The notes under the pieces were generated by a model that worked only from the letters and a program-made list of their open reading frames with translations, was not told the DNA's origin and made no database searches. Shown here piece after piece: positions 11,091-20,969 of a stretch of DNA of 64,000 bases (position 1 is the first letter of the stretch; each line of letters starts with the position of its first letter). Origin of the DNA: Orientallactaga sibirica (Eukaryota > Chordata > Mammalia > Rodentia > Dipodidae); assembly GCA_036365145.1 (NCBI GenBank), contig JAEOAD010000024.1:16258501-16322500 (forward strand), in the 5' to 3' direction. The position numbers and the translations under genes are program-made.

Positions 11091-11142
<52 letters not shown>
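11091..11142. repeat. (AT)n microsatellite
   Basis: About 24 AT units, self-complementary and therefore able to extrude a cruciform. It adjoins the tail end of a minus-strand SINE. Confidence 0.97.
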
Positions 11143-11150
<8 letters not shown>

Positions 11151-11323
11151 TGATATAGAGAAAGAGGCAGAGAGAGAGAGAGGATGGGCACTCCAAGGGC
11201 AAACAAACTCCAGATGCATGTGCCCCCTTGTGCATCTGGTTTACATGGGTCCTGGAGAATCAAACCAGGATCCTTTGGCTTTGCAGGCAAACACCTTAAC
11301 TGTTAAACCATCTCTCCAGCCCC
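11143..11323 (-). mobile_element. B2-superfamily SINE, type A, internally deleted
   Basis: The left edge merges with the AT microsatellite. The usual segment GGGCCTCCAGCCACTGC is missing, so GGGCACTCCAAGGGC joins directly to AAACAAACTCCAG. Confidence 0.9.
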
Positions 11324-11332
11324 AGTCCCTCC

Positions 11333-11476
11333 TTTTTTTTCCGAGGTAGGGTCTCACTCTAGCCCAGGCTGACCTGGAATTCACTATATAATCTCAGGGT
11401 GGCCTCGAACTCATGGCGATCCTCCTACCTCTGCCTCCTGAATGGTGGGATTAAAGGGGTGTACCACCATGCCCGG
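11333..11476 (-). mobile_element. B1-like SINE, left arm of an inverted pair
   Basis: Complete reverse-complement B1, from the T-rich tail to CACCATGCCCGG. It shares two unusual variants with the following plus-strand B1: ATTCAGGAGGC instead of ACTCGGGAGGC, and GATTATATAG instead of GACTACATAG. Confidence 0.93.
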
Positions 11477-11618
11477 CGGCGCATGCCTTTAATCCCAGCA
11501 TTCAGGAGGCAGAGGTAGGAGGATCACCATGAGTTCGAGGCCACCCTGAGATTATATAGTGAATTCCAGGTCAGCCTGGGCTAGAGTGAGACTCTACCTT
11601 GAAAAAACAAAAATTGAA
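11472..11618 (+). mobile_element. B1-like SINE, right arm of an inverted pair
   Basis: Starts with no spacer from the minus-strand copy (GCCCGGCGGCGCATGCC) and ends ACCTTGAAAAAACAAAAATTG. It is nearly the mirror of the left arm, so the two can pair over about 140 bases. Confidence 0.93.
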
Positions 11619-11654
11619 AAACTGAAAAATGAAAAAACCCAAAAAATTAAAAAT

Positions 11655-11683
11655 TAAAGGCATGCACCTCCACGGCCAGCAAT
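11655..11683 (-). mobile_element. B1 head fragment
   Basis: TTAAAGGCATGCACCTCCACGGCCAGC, read in reverse complement, is the first bases of a B1. It may be the displaced 5' end of the original minus-strand B1, with the inverted copy placed between it and the rest. Confidence 0.6.
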
Positions 11684-12432
11684 CCTTCCTTTTTTAATAA
11701 TGACAATAAACAGGGTTAGAGTTTCACAATGATTCCTTTAGCTCAGCAAATTTCCTTCCAAGACAAAACATTAGATTCTCCAGTTTCCATTGAAGATGGA
11801 TGTGTTCATATGACTAAGTTCCACCAGTGAGATGAAAGTGTTATAGGCAATTCTCAAGGATATACAGTAGTCTTAGTTCATTTACGCCTAAATGACACTA
11901 AGATTGCATGTGTGTGTTCCTGTGTTGCTGTTTCCTTGAATGTAAAGGTAAGTAACATCAACATTTCCTACAGCCATCTCATACCCCAAGGTAAGTTTTA
12001 GAATGGAAGTCCAGCTGTGGATACGGCACTGCCCGAATGAATCTGGTCTACCCACTACCTCTCCTCCCATTGTCAGCATTCTTGCCCTCAAACTTAAATG
12101 TCTCCCCTTTCCTCTTGTGCCACCTGATTCCCCCAACACCATGCTCACTCATTTATACATACACTTCAACGGGATCCCTGTTGTCTGAATTTGTTAACCT
12201 GCTATTAAAAGCTCGTTTGGATTGATACTCACTGTTTCAATTTTCCTCCCCTGATTCCAAGCCAGCCAGGCTTCTGACGTGTTGATCGCTTTACCTCCAA
12301 ACCATTTCCACCTCTGTGACTAAAGGGCTTACATTCTTCTCGGAAATCCTCCTATCTCTCTACTTGCTTACCTACAATTTGAAGAGTATTTGCTACACTG
12401 GGAAGCATTATATAAGCAAAAGAAGGGTTTTG

Positions 12433-12433
<1 letters not shown>
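11684..12433. other. Single-copy sequence, no gene seen
   Basis: No repeat recognised in about 750 bases. Overlapping short frames near 11888-12225 run on both strands, which argues against coding. Confidence 0.4.

Positions 12434-12487
<54 letters not shown>
12434..12487 (+). repeat. (GT)n microsatellite
   Basis: About 27 GT units without interruption, the longest pure dinucleotide GT run in the window. Confidence 0.97.
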
Positions 12488-12609
12488 GTATCCTGATCTG
12501 ATGGGGAGAGCACAGAGTTCCCCAACCAATCACACAGGAGTACTGATGTTCTCTTTATTGCTTGTTCATTGGCACCGGCTACTCTGCTAGGTTACAGTCT
12601 CCACTCTAG

Positions 12610-12800
12610 CTGAAGTATGGTTCGTGTCTGTTTATGATTGAATTCTTAGTAGCTGACAGGTAGCTTGACTTGTTCAGCGAATGAATAAATGTTTAATGTC
12701 TGTAACTGCCTAGCAAGTTGCAGAAGTAGACTACAACCTAAATCTTTGACATAGTTTCCCTGAGTCTGTTTCTTTATCCATAAAATAGCAAACTGTTTTC
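12610..12800 (+). mobile_element. L2 or MIR-like ancient fragments
   Basis: GCGAATGAATAAATGTTTAA resembles the L2 or MIR3 3' end. GTTTCTTTATCCATAAAATA resembles the MIR core segment (GTTTCCTCATCTGTAAAATG). The two may be separate elements. Confidence 0.45.
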
Positions 12801-14109
12801 ATACATCAAAGATAACTTCTGCATTCAACCTGTACTTTTCTCCCAGAGATTTTCTCATAACACAGTAAAGCATCTGGGTCCTCCAGATAAATGATAGCAA
12901 TGCACACTAAAATACTGAGCTTATAAAACATTTATTACAGCCTCTGGAGTACACTAGGCAGTAAATAATGGTCGAGGAAGGAACGAAGGAGAGGAGGGAA
13001 CAAAGGAAGCCAGGAAGACAAGATAAATTAAAGAAGAAAGATATAACCAAAACGAATGGTTGTACCTATTACCTATTCTTCCCCTATTAGATTATTAGAG
13101 AATGTTTAGCTGAATATCTGGCCGACCATAGTAAAGACTGATTTTCCAGTTTCCTGGAAGCTAGGGTATTGTTTGACAATTAGGCTGTGGCTTCGATGTA
13201 AAGACAAGTTTGAGGTGCAGCTTCTTGGAACCTTCCCCAAGGAAACATCTGGATGACATCCCTTGCTAACGCTTTTTCATTCCTGCCTTCATCTTGCCAC
13301 ATGGGATGGGGTGTTAACTTTGGAGTATATGCTAGGGTTGACAGAGAGGTGAACTGGTAGGAAACTGGATCTTTCCAGCAAAAAGGATTCTGTGAAGCTC
13401 GGCTACTTTATCAGCACTAGATGCCTTTTGCAGAGAAAGGAAAATAAATGTCCACCTCATTTGAGAATCACAGGCCAAACTAAATACAAAAGAAGCGAGA
13501 AGTCAAGGATAAAATGATAGGGACAGAAATGAGTGAAGGAAAACAATCGGCAAGACAGGCACGGTCTCGGACTTCCAGGATCACGCCGTGTGCAGACATA
13601 AGAGCTCCAGAATCCGGACCTCCCTCTTCTCTGAGTGGGGATAGGATGAGATCAAAATTAGAGAAGGGTGACCAATATAGTGCTTACTTCCTTTCTCAAA
13701 ATCAGCTGTGGAGAAATGTAGTTGAGGACAGTATAGAATTCTTAAGCTATTATTATTAAAAAAAAAAAAAAAACCTGTGATAAGCACCATGGACACTAGA
13801 AATGGGCTTGCCAAGGTGAGGGAAGAGAGGATGACTGGACGAAAGGCCAGAGGGAAGCTCTTGCATCTGCTTTCATTCCTGAGCCTTGCCTAGAGCCAGA
13901 CTGTATCTGGTATCTCAAAGCTGACAAGGGTCCCAGCACTGGCCACCAGGCTACTCCAGCTAGTACAAATGAGTTTCGTGCCCACAGTGCTAATGAAAAT
14001 ATGTATGGCTGACCTGGAGCTTTTACCCCTCAATTTCCTCCCCACCCAAGACTCCTTAACACCTCATACAAGAACTGATTCTCTCTGAATGCTTAAATGA
14101 AATGTCATT
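12801..14109. other. Single-copy sequence, no gene seen
   Basis: About 1.3 kb with only an A-run at 13757-13773 and a possible MIR scrap near 12925-12965. The open frame at 13514-13759 (81 codons) has no recognisable domain. Confidence 0.4.
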
Positions 14110-14123
14110 GAAAGAGGCTGTGT

Positions 14124-14457
14124 GGGGTTGGAGAGAGGGCTCAGTGGTTAAGTGAACTTCCTGCACAGGCATGAGGTCCTATCAAGCCAGAACCCCAATG
14201 AACAACACGTATCTGTAATTGTAGTGCTGTAGTGTAGACCAATTCTCTGGGGCTCACAAGCTGCAAACTGCAAGCTGCAGAATCAGTAAAAGGTAGTTAC
14301 AAGGAAAAACAGGCAGGAGGCGTGATGCAGGAGGATGCCTGATATTGCTACAAGCAAGTGCATGGGATGACAACGGCAAGCACACAGACACCACCTCAGC
14401 ATACACTGCATATACCACACACACCACACCACATATACAATGCACACAAAAGAAAGA
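14124..14457 (+). mobile_element. B3-like SINE
   Basis: Starts GGTTGGAGAGAGGGCTCAGT. The CA-rich 3' part contains ACACAGACACC and ACCACACACACC. It runs straight into the large polypurine tract, whose seed is probably the A-rich end of this element (CACAAAAGAAAG). Confidence 0.7.
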
Positions 14458-14593
14458 AAAGGAAGGAAGGAAGGAAGGAAGGAAGGAAGGAAGGAAGGAA
14501 GGAAGGAAGGAAGGAAGGAAGGAAGGAAGGGAGAAAGAAAAAAAGGAAGGAAGAAGAGAGGGAGGGAAGAAGGAAGGAAGGGAAAAGAGAGGA

Positions 14594-14653
<60 letters not shown>

Positions 14654-14706
14654 AGAGAGGGCAAGGAGGAAGAAAGGAAGAAGAGAGGGAGGTAAGAAGG
14701 AAGGAA

Positions 14707-14746
<40 letters not shown>

Positions 14747-14961
14747 CAAAAGGAGAGAAAGGCAAAAAGAGAGGAAAGAAAGGTAGAAAGAAGAGAGGGA
14801 GGAAGAAGGAAGGAAGGAAGGAAGGAAGGGAAAAGAGAGGAAAGAAAGAAAAAAAGAAAGAAAGGGAGGAAGAGAGGAAGAGAGGAAGAAGAGAGGGAGG
14901 AAAGAAGGAAGGAAAAGAAAGACAGAAGGAAAGAAAGAAAAAAAAAAGAAAGAAAAAAAAA

Positions 14962-15015
<54 letters not shown>

Positions 15016-15066
15016 AAAAAGAAAGGGGAAGAAAGAAAGAAAAGAGAGAGAGAGAGAGAGAAAGAG
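14450..15066 (+). repeat. 600-bp polypurine tract (GGAA/GAAA)
   Basis: More than 600 bases with almost no pyrimidine on the plus strand. Pure (GGAA)n lies near 14460-14530. (GAAA)n blocks lie near 14597-14652, 14708-14745 and 14960-15015, separated by mixed GGAG and GAGA words. Long open frames on both strands (up to 298 codons) are by-products of a sequence lacking stop words. Confidence 0.98.
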
Positions 15067-15093
15067 AAACAAACAAACAAACAAACAAACAAA
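15067..15093 (+). repeat. (CAAA)n tract
   Basis: Six to seven CAAA units closing the right side of the polypurine tract. Confidence 0.95.
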
Positions 15094-15174
15094 AAAAGAA
15101 AAGAATCTGTGTGGAATAGTAAGGAGTACAGTCTGCTGTGGCTTATACATTTCCTCATAAATTATGTGTTAGTG

Positions 15175-15520
15175 ACTTAACACCCAATGTGGCACAGAGG
15201 AGTAGGTCATGCCAATGTTGCCATGGAAATGGATCAACTTCCTCATTGCAGGAGTAAGCTAGTTATCTCAAGAGTAGCTTTTCCCAAGCAAGTCCAGCCC
15301 CACACTGTTCTCCTCTCTTGCTCTCACCCTCTTGCCATGGGACATACAGCAAGATAGACCTTCCAGATGCCAGTGCTGTGCCCCTGGATGTCTCTGCCTC
15401 CAGAACCATGAGCCCAATTAATTGAGTTTCTTTATAAACTGCCCAGCCTATAATATTCCGATATTGCAACACAAAGCCCATTAAGGCAGAGTCTTTCTTC
15501 TCTGAAAACCTACCAGAACG
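15175..15520 (+). mobile_element. MaLR-type solo LTR, diverged
   Basis: The 3' half follows the MaLR layout: ATGCCAGTGCTGTGCCCCTG, CTCCAGAACCATGAGCCCAA, TTTATAAACTGCCCAGCC, then TATTGCAACACAAAG. No internal retroviral sequence is attached. The 5' edge is uncertain and no TSD was found. Confidence 0.7.
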
Positions 15521-15641
15521 CACACAGATTTAGGCATAGCCTTTAATCTTTTCCCAAAACATAGAGAAGCTGATATCTCTAGAGAGACATGAGCTCACAG
15601 TGCAAACTATGGAGTCACAAGTGCTACAAAAATGATAATAG

Positions 15642-15802
15642 GAGCCGGGTGTGGTGGCGCACGCCTTTAATCCCAGCACTTGGGAGGCAGAGGTTGGAGA
15701 ATCGCCATGAGTTCAAGGCCACCCTGCGACTACATAATGAATTCCAGGTCAGCCTAGATTAGAGTGAAACCCTACCTTGAAAAACAAAAACAAAAACAAA
15801 AG
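15642..15802 (+). mobile_element. B1-like SINE
   Basis: AGCCGGGTGTGGTGGCGCAC through GAAACCCTACCTTGAAAAAC, with a (CAAAAA)n tail. Near full length. Confidence 0.93.
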
Positions 15803-16079
15803 AAGATAATAAGAACAATATCTGAACTGGACGTCTCAGATGCTACAAAGAATCTTAAACAATTCTAGAAATAAACATTTTTCAGAAGACAAAAAAAAGT
15901 ATTTGTCACAGGAAGTCCTAAAAAAGAAGTCTACTTAAAATATTAGATATCAAAATATGGTGAAATTTTAAGATAGTATGACAGGATGGAACATGTTCAA
16001 TTATAAATTTATGAACTGAAAAATTAAGTTAAGGAGGAAGTAGGAAAAGATAAGGAGTTTTTTATTTTAAAAATGTTAG
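15803..16079. other. AT-rich sequence, nothing recognised
   Basis: About 280 bases between SINEs. No repeat or open frame of note. Confidence 0.4.
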
Positions 16080-16080
16080 A

Positions 16081-16260
16081 GGGCTAGAGAGATGGCTTAG
16101 CCACTAAGGTGCTTGTCAGTAAAGCCACAGGACCCAGGTCTGATTCCAGATGGCACATGCATCTGGAGTTCTTTTGCAATGGCTAGATGCTCTGGACACA
16201 TCCATTCTCTCCCTCTGTATCTCTCTGTCTGTCTCTCTATCTCTCTGCCTCTTTCTCTCA

Positions 16261-16291
<31 letters not shown>

Positions 16292-16318
16292 ATCAATAAA
16301 TAAATAAATAAATAAAAC
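16081..16318 (+). mobile_element. B2-superfamily SINE, type A, internally deleted
   Basis: Lacks the segment between CTGATTCCAG and GGCACATGCATCTGG. The tail is an expanded (AAAT)n array at 16261-16315 with one TCAA interruption. Confidence 0.92.
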
Positions 16319-16431
16319 TTAGAGATATAGATAATGGAAGTAGAAGTATCAATATCTGGATAAAAAGAAATTTCAAGCAGATGTGTAAGAGGGAAACAAG
16401 ACTGGAAGAATGTAGTTTAAGAAATAATGGG

Positions 16432-16642
16432 GCTGGAGGGATGGCTTAGCAGTTAAGGCATTTGCTTGCAAAGCCAAAGGACACAGGTTCAATTCCACAA
16501 GAGCCACATTAGGCAGGTGCACAAGGTGGCGCATGTGTCTGGAGTTCATTTGCAGTGGCTGGAGGCCCTGGCATGCCCATTGTCTCTCTCTCCCTCTTCC
16601 TCTCTGTTAAATAAATAAATATAAATAAAATATTTTTTAAAG
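16432..16642 (+). mobile_element. B2-superfamily SINE, type A
   Basis: GGGGCTGGAGGGATGGCTTA through TTAAATAAATAAATATAAAT. Full length with few changes. Confidence 0.94.
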
Positions 16643-16756
16643 AAAGAAATAATGAATAAAGTCCCAAATAAAAGAAGAATGAGCTACTTCACATTAATAG
16701 CATTTACAGAATGCCACACATAAACAAAACAAATTGGTATCCAGAAGAATTAGAGC

Positions 16757-16905
16757 ATAGCTGGGTGACATAAGCCTGTAATCCCAACTGCTCATGTAGG
16801 CAAGGCAGGAGAACAGCAGGTTCAAGGCCTACCTAGGCTACAGTGTGAGAATGAGACCAGTCTGCACAGCTTAATGTGACCCTATCTCAAATTTTAAAAA
16901 TATAT
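16757..16905 (+). mobile_element. B1-like SINE, old copy
   Basis: AGCTGGGTGACATAAGCCTG, TAATCCCAACTGCTC, TTCAAGGCCTACCTAGGCTA and TGACCCTATCTCAAA occur in B1 order. Divergence is high, and GTGTGAGAATGAGACCAGTC adds an extra segment. Confidence 0.7.
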
Positions 16906-16953
16906 GCAAGTTCTCACCTACCATGTGTGGAAACCCAGGTTCAATCAAACTAC

Positions 16954-17022
16954 CAAAAAAAAAAAAAAAAGAAAGAAAGAAAAGAAAAGAAAAGAGAGAG
17001 AGAAAGAGAGAGAGAAAGAATC
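16954..17022 (+). repeat. A-rich/GA tract
   Basis: A-run followed by GAAAG and GAGA words. Likely remnant of a SINE tail. Confidence 0.85.
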
Positions 17023-17178
17023 AGTATGCTACAAAAGAATTTTTTAAAAATCACATGAAACTAGATTTTTCAACAGTGAAATCATAATGGAGTGATGTTT
17101 TAGAAACACTTTTCAAAAATTCCTTTCAATCAACTATTTTGTATCTACACAAATTTCACTTAACAACTAAACCTAGGG

Positions 17179-17418
17179 GGCTGGAAAGATGGCTCAGCAG
17201 TTAAGGCACTTGCCTGCAAAGCCTAATGATCCAGGTTTGATTCTCCAGTACCTACATAAAGCCAGATACACAAAGTGGCACATTCATCTGGAGTTCATTT
17301 GCAGTGGCTAGAAGCCTTGGCATGCCAATTCTCTCTTCTCCTCTCCTCTCCTCTCCTCTCCTCTCCTCTCCTCTCCTCTCCTCTCTCTCTCTCTCTCTCA
17401 AATAAATAAATAAATAAA
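17179..17418 (+). mobile_element. B2-superfamily SINE, type A
   Basis: The CT stretch has become a (CTCTC)n pentamer array at about 17333-17385 before the usual dinucleotide CT and (AAAT)n tail. No other SINE in the window has a pentamer there. Confidence 0.94.
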
Positions 17419-17564
17419 CCCAAGCCTACCAACAATAGGCTAAGGCATACACGTCCACAGAGGTCTGCAAATCAAAGGCCCACAATAATGTGTCATTGAA
17501 AGTGAACAAATACCTTGGTAGAGATAACTGCTGCCTTTAAATTTTAAAATTAGAAATTAGAGCT

Positions 17565-17765
17565 GGGCTGGAGAGATGGCTTGGCAGTTAAGGCATTCGC
17601 CTGCAAAGCCAAAGGACCCAGGTTTGATTCCCCAGGACCCACATAAGCCAGAGGCACAAGGTGGCACATGCATCTGGAGTTCGTTTGCAGTGGCTGGAGG
17701 CCCTGGTGTGCCAGTCTTTCTCTCTCTCTCTCTCTCTCTCTAATAAATAAAAATATTTTTTTTAA
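17565..17765 (+). mobile_element. B2-superfamily SINE, type A
   Basis: Close to the apparent consensus: GGGCTGGAGAGATGGCTTGG, GGTTTGATTCCCCAGGACCC, CATGCATCTGGAGTTCG. Tail TAATAAATAAAAAT. Confidence 0.95.
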
Positions 17766-18015
17766 AAAGAGAGTAGAGCTAGAGAAAATACAAATAGAGG
17801 TGGCATTACAAATAACTGAGAACTGAATTGCTAGACAACATCAACCTCACAGGTACAGAGAATGGGTGAATCCAAAAAGATATCAACCATAAATTTATTT
17901 TATTATCACAGATAAAACATATGCCTTGATAAATTTCTAAATATCACTGGAGTAAATAAATTAATGAGTTTTATCATAGGATAACTACCAAAGCCATTTT
18001 ATAATAACTCATCCA

Positions 18016-18245
18016 GGGCTAGAGAGATGGCTTAGCTGTTAAGGCACTTACCTGCAAAGTCTAAGAATGTTCCAATCTTCAGGTCCCACATAAGCAGACA
18101 CACAGTGATGCAAGCACACAATGTTGTACATGCTCACAAGGGGCACATGTGTCTGGAGTTCATTTGCAGTAGCTGAAGACTCTGGTGTACCCATATTCTC
18201 TCTTCCTGTCTTTCTCCCTCTTTATCACTCAAATATATTTTTTTA
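18016..18245 (+). mobile_element. B2-superfamily SINE, type B
   Basis: The type B segment is present (GTGATGCAAGCACACAATGT). The CTCF-like core has decayed to CTCACAAGGGGCACATG. Tail is an A/T mix. Confidence 0.9.
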
Positions 18246-18436
18246 ATTTTAAAAATTAAAAAATGAAACATTCAGTCTTACAACCAGAAAGATAAAACTT
18301 GTTTTTCTCAAGAAGGGAAAACAAGAAATGAAGGAAAGGAGGGATGGAGGAAAAAGAACCTGAATAAGTGAAAAATGTAAAGTTATATGCCAGAAGTAAG
18401 TGCTAAATAAGTTAACATTTAAATATAGAGTAAAAT

Positions 18437-18658
18437 AGGGGCTGTAGAGATGGCTTAGTGGTTAAGCATTTGCCTTCAAAGCCAAAGGATCCTGGCTCAA
18501 TTCTGCAGGCCTCTTGTAAGCCAGATGCACAAGGGGGCACATGTGTCTGGAGTTCATTTGCAGTGGCTGGAGGCCCTGGTGCACCCATTCTCTGTCTCTC
18601 TCTCTCTCTCTCCTTTCTCTCTCTCAAATAAATAAATAAAATATATTTAAAAAAATAA
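18437..18658 (+). mobile_element. B2-superfamily SINE, type A
   Basis: GGGGCTGTAGAGATGGCTTA through CAAATAAATAAATAAAATAT. It is followed at once by a B1-like SINE. Confidence 0.94.
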
Positions 18659-18663
18659 ATATA

Positions 18664-18838
18664 GAGCTGGGCGTGGTGGCACACACTTTTAATCCCAGCA
18701 CTCGAGAGACAGAGGTAGGAGGATCACCGTGAGTGCGAGGCCACCCTGAGAACACAGAGTGAATTCCAGGTCAGCCTGGGCTACAGTGAGACCCTACCTT
18801 AAAAAACCAAAACAAACAAACAAACAAACAAACAAAGT
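18664..18838 (+). mobile_element. B1-like SINE
   Basis: GAGCTGGGCGTGGTGGCACA through GACCCTACCTTAAAAAACC, with an (AAAC)n tail of about six units. Confidence 0.94.
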
Positions 18839-18962
18839 AAAATAATAAGAAGAAATAAAATTTTAAATATTTATTACAATTAAAATACTTAGTAAATACC
18901 AATGGGATGCAGCCAGCAACCAAAAGACAGAAAGTCACCTACTGAATTGAAAAATAATCTGC

Positions 18963-19055
18963 CACTGGGCTAAGGATGTTGTTCCACTGGGAGAGTGTTT
19001 GCTTAGCATACACCAAGCTCTGAGTTCCATCACCAGCACCACATGAACTGGGTAG
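18963..19055 (+). mobile_element. ID-like SINE, diverged
   Basis: CTGGGCTAAGGATGTTGTTC, TTTGCTTAGCATACACCAAG and GAGTTCCATCACCAGCACC match the tRNA-Ala-derived ID layout. It has no clear poly(A) tail. Confidence 0.65.
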
Positions 19056-19093
19056 AGAGTGGAAGATAGTGGCTGAAGAAATGGCACAATTGG

Positions 19094-19795
19094 TGTATTA
19101 GTCAGGGTTCTTTAGAGGAAGAGAACCAATAGAATGAATTTTATTAAAAGAGAATTGGGGCTGGAGAGATGGCTTAGCAATTAAGGCACCTGCCTGTGAG
19201 GCCTAAGAGCGCCCATTCAAATCTCCAGGTCCCGCGTTTAGCCAGACGCAAACGTGCAACGTCGCACACGCACAAGGGAGCACACGCGTCTGGAGTTCAT
19301 CTCTGTCTCTCTTTGTCTCTTTAAAAAGAAAGAGAGAAAGAATTTATTGGATTAGCTTACGACAGTCCAGTAATAGCAGGTTGCAGGCTTGAGAGTCAAG
19401 GAGCCCAGTTGCTGCTCAGTCCAAGTGGCTGGACGCCTCAGCAGTCCCCATCCAGCACTGAAGACCTGGAGGCTTCCTGGAGAGCTGCTGGTCACCTTGG
19501 AAGGCTGAGGAAACTTGGTTCCAAGGCTGATGAAGGACAGCTGAACAGGACAGATGTGCGTGCAAGCAGAGGCGTTCACCAGCAAGCAGCACCAGCAGTC
19601 AGGTGGAAGGAAGGGGCTCTTTTCTCCCAGAGCTTCCTTACATAAAGAACCCTCTGGGAGGGCCTGCTACTCTGTCGGAAGGGCTCACTGTGGGAAAAGG
19701 ACTTCCTCCTTTAGTCAATCCTTCCAGGAAGCAACCTCAGTGATCCACCCAAGAGAAATGTCTGTGGATTCCTAACCAGATAACGCTGACAACAA
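19094..19795 (-). mobile_element. MaLR-type LTR, interrupted by a SINE
   Basis: The plus-strand left edge TGTATTAGTCAGGGTTCTTT and the segment GAACCAATAGAATGAATTTT are the complement of a MaLR 3' end. The right edge near 19791 (GATAACGCTGACA) is the complement of an LTR start. A type B SINE sits at 19157-19340. Net LTR length is about 515 bases. No internal ORFs are attached. Confidence 0.75.
19157..19340 (+). mobile_element. B2-superfamily SINE, type B, inside an LTR
   Basis: GGGGCTGGAGAGATGGCTTA through TTTAAAAAGAAAGAGAGAAA. It splits the LTR between AAAGAGAATT and AAAGAATT, a likely TSD. Its type B segment is shortened and CpG-rich (CAACGTCGCACACGCACAAG). Confidence 0.9.
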
Positions 19796-19804
19796 AACTT
19801 AACC

Positions 19805-20420
19805 ACGGTTGATAAAGTGTTCTGCCACACAAGCCTGAGGACCAGAGTTCAATTCCCAGTGCCCAAGTAAAAGAAACCAAGTGACACGCCATGCACCAGT
19901 AATCCCAGGGCTGGGAGATGGAGATAAGAGTATGCCTGGGGCTTGCTGGCCAGCGAGTCTAGCTAAATGAGTGAGCTCCAGGTTCAGTGGCAAAGCCCAT
20001 CTCAAAAAATAAGATGGAGGGCTGCAGAGATGGCTTAGCTGTTAAGGTATTTGCCTGCAAAGCAAAAGAACCTCAGTTTGATTCCCCAGGACCCACGTAA
20101 GCCAGATGAATAAGGTGGCACATGCATCTGCAGTTCATTTGCAGTGGCTGGAGGCCCTGGTGCACCCATTCTCTCTCTCTCTCTCTCTGTGCCTCTTTCT
20201 TTCTCTGTTGCTCTCAAATGAATAAATAAAAATTAAACAAAAAAATTTTAAATAAAAATAAATATATTTTTAAAAATAATAAGATGGAGAGTGGTTATCC
20301 TTGACATCAACCTCTGACCTCCACATGTACATGTACATGCACATATACACCCATCCACCCATATGCATACATATGCATGCATGCATATCACACACACATG
20401 CAAAAATATGTGTGGTGGTA
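19805..20420 (+). mobile_element. B3-like SINE, interrupted by a type A SINE
   Basis: The 5' part (GATAAAGTGTTCTGCCACAC, GAGTTCAATTCCCAGTGCCC) and 3' part (TTGACATCAACCTCTGACCT, then CA- and ATGC-rich tail) are separated by a type A SINE with a clean TSD. The halves fit one element. Confidence 0.8.
20020..20277 (+). mobile_element. B2-superfamily SINE, type A, nested with TSD
   Basis: Inserted into the B3-like element. The TSD AATAAGATGGAG is at 20008-20019 and 20278-20289. The tail is long and A/T-mixed (about 60 bases). Confidence 0.95.
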
Positions 20421-20578
20421 ATCCCAGCACTTGGAATTAGAGGCATAAGTATCTAAAGTTCAAGGTCATCCTTAATTACATGGTGATACCAAGGTCAGCC
20501 TCAGTTACATAAGACACTCTCTCATTTTTTGTATGTTTGTGTTTTGTTTTTTTTTTTTTTATAAAAAAGTCCCCTTCA

Positions 20579-20845
20579 GGCTGGAGAGATGGCTTAGCGG
20601 TTAAGGCGCCTGCCTCCTAAGCCTAAGAACTCTGGTTCCAGTTTCCAGCAGTCCCAATCTCCAGGTCCCACGTTTAGCCAGATGCAAAGTGATGCAAGGG
20701 CGCAATGCCACACTTGACCACAAGAGGGCGCACACATCTGGATTTCGTTCACAGCAGCTGAGAGGCTGGGGGTGCGCCCATCTCTATCTGTCTTCCTCTC
20801 CCTCTCTCTCTGTCTCTCTTTGTCTCTCTCCAAAAAAAAATAAAT
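20579..20845 (+). mobile_element. B2-superfamily SINE, type B, with TSD
   Basis: Starts GGCTGGAGAGATGGCTTAGC. It carries the best preserved type B segment in the window, including the CTCF-like motif. A perfect 14-bp TSD, AAAAGTCCCCTTCA, lies at 20565-20578 and 20846-20859. A small duplication (CCAGTTTCCAGCAGTCCC) sits after the A-box half. Confidence 0.96.
20715..20733 (+). promoter_or_regulatory. CTCF-like motif inside a type B SINE
   Basis: TGACCACAAGAGGGCGCAC matches 17 of 19 positions of YDRCCASYAGRKGGCRSYV. The GAGGGCGC core is intact. B2 SINEs are known CTCF-site carriers in mouse and rat, so binding is plausible but untested. Confidence 0.65.
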
Positions 20846-20969
20846 AAAAGTCCCCTTCAAGCAGACGTGATGGCCCACACCTGAATTCCCAGCATTCCAA
20901 AGACACAAGGATCACCCCAAGTTTCAAGACTGCCTGGTCTGAGACACAATCAAAAAATTCAAATACAAA

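Larger units (their letters stand above)
20408..20960 (+). mobile_element. B1-like fragments around a type B SINE
   Basis: 20408-20525 (GTGGTGGTAATCCCAGCACT, AAGGTCAGCCTCAGTTACAT) and 20866-20955 (GTGATGGCCCACACCTGAAT, CAGCATTCCAAAGACACAAG) are two B1-related copies. Between them lie a T-run and the TSD-bounded type B SINE. Confidence 0.6.

Noticed and set aside
14254..15180. Open frames up to 298 codons on both strands
   Set aside because: They lie in the polypurine tract, where stop words cannot occur in most frames. The predicted residues are only Lys/Glu/Gly/Arg or Ser/Phe/Leu/Pro runs.
17565..17650. tRNA gene at B2-type SINE heads
   Set aside because: The same head recurs dozens of times with SINE bodies and A-rich tails, so it is a tRNA-derived SINE, not a tRNA gene.
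19352..19775. Coding frames at 19.4-19.8 kb
   Set aside because: They fall within a MaLR-type LTR, with overlapping frames on both strands.
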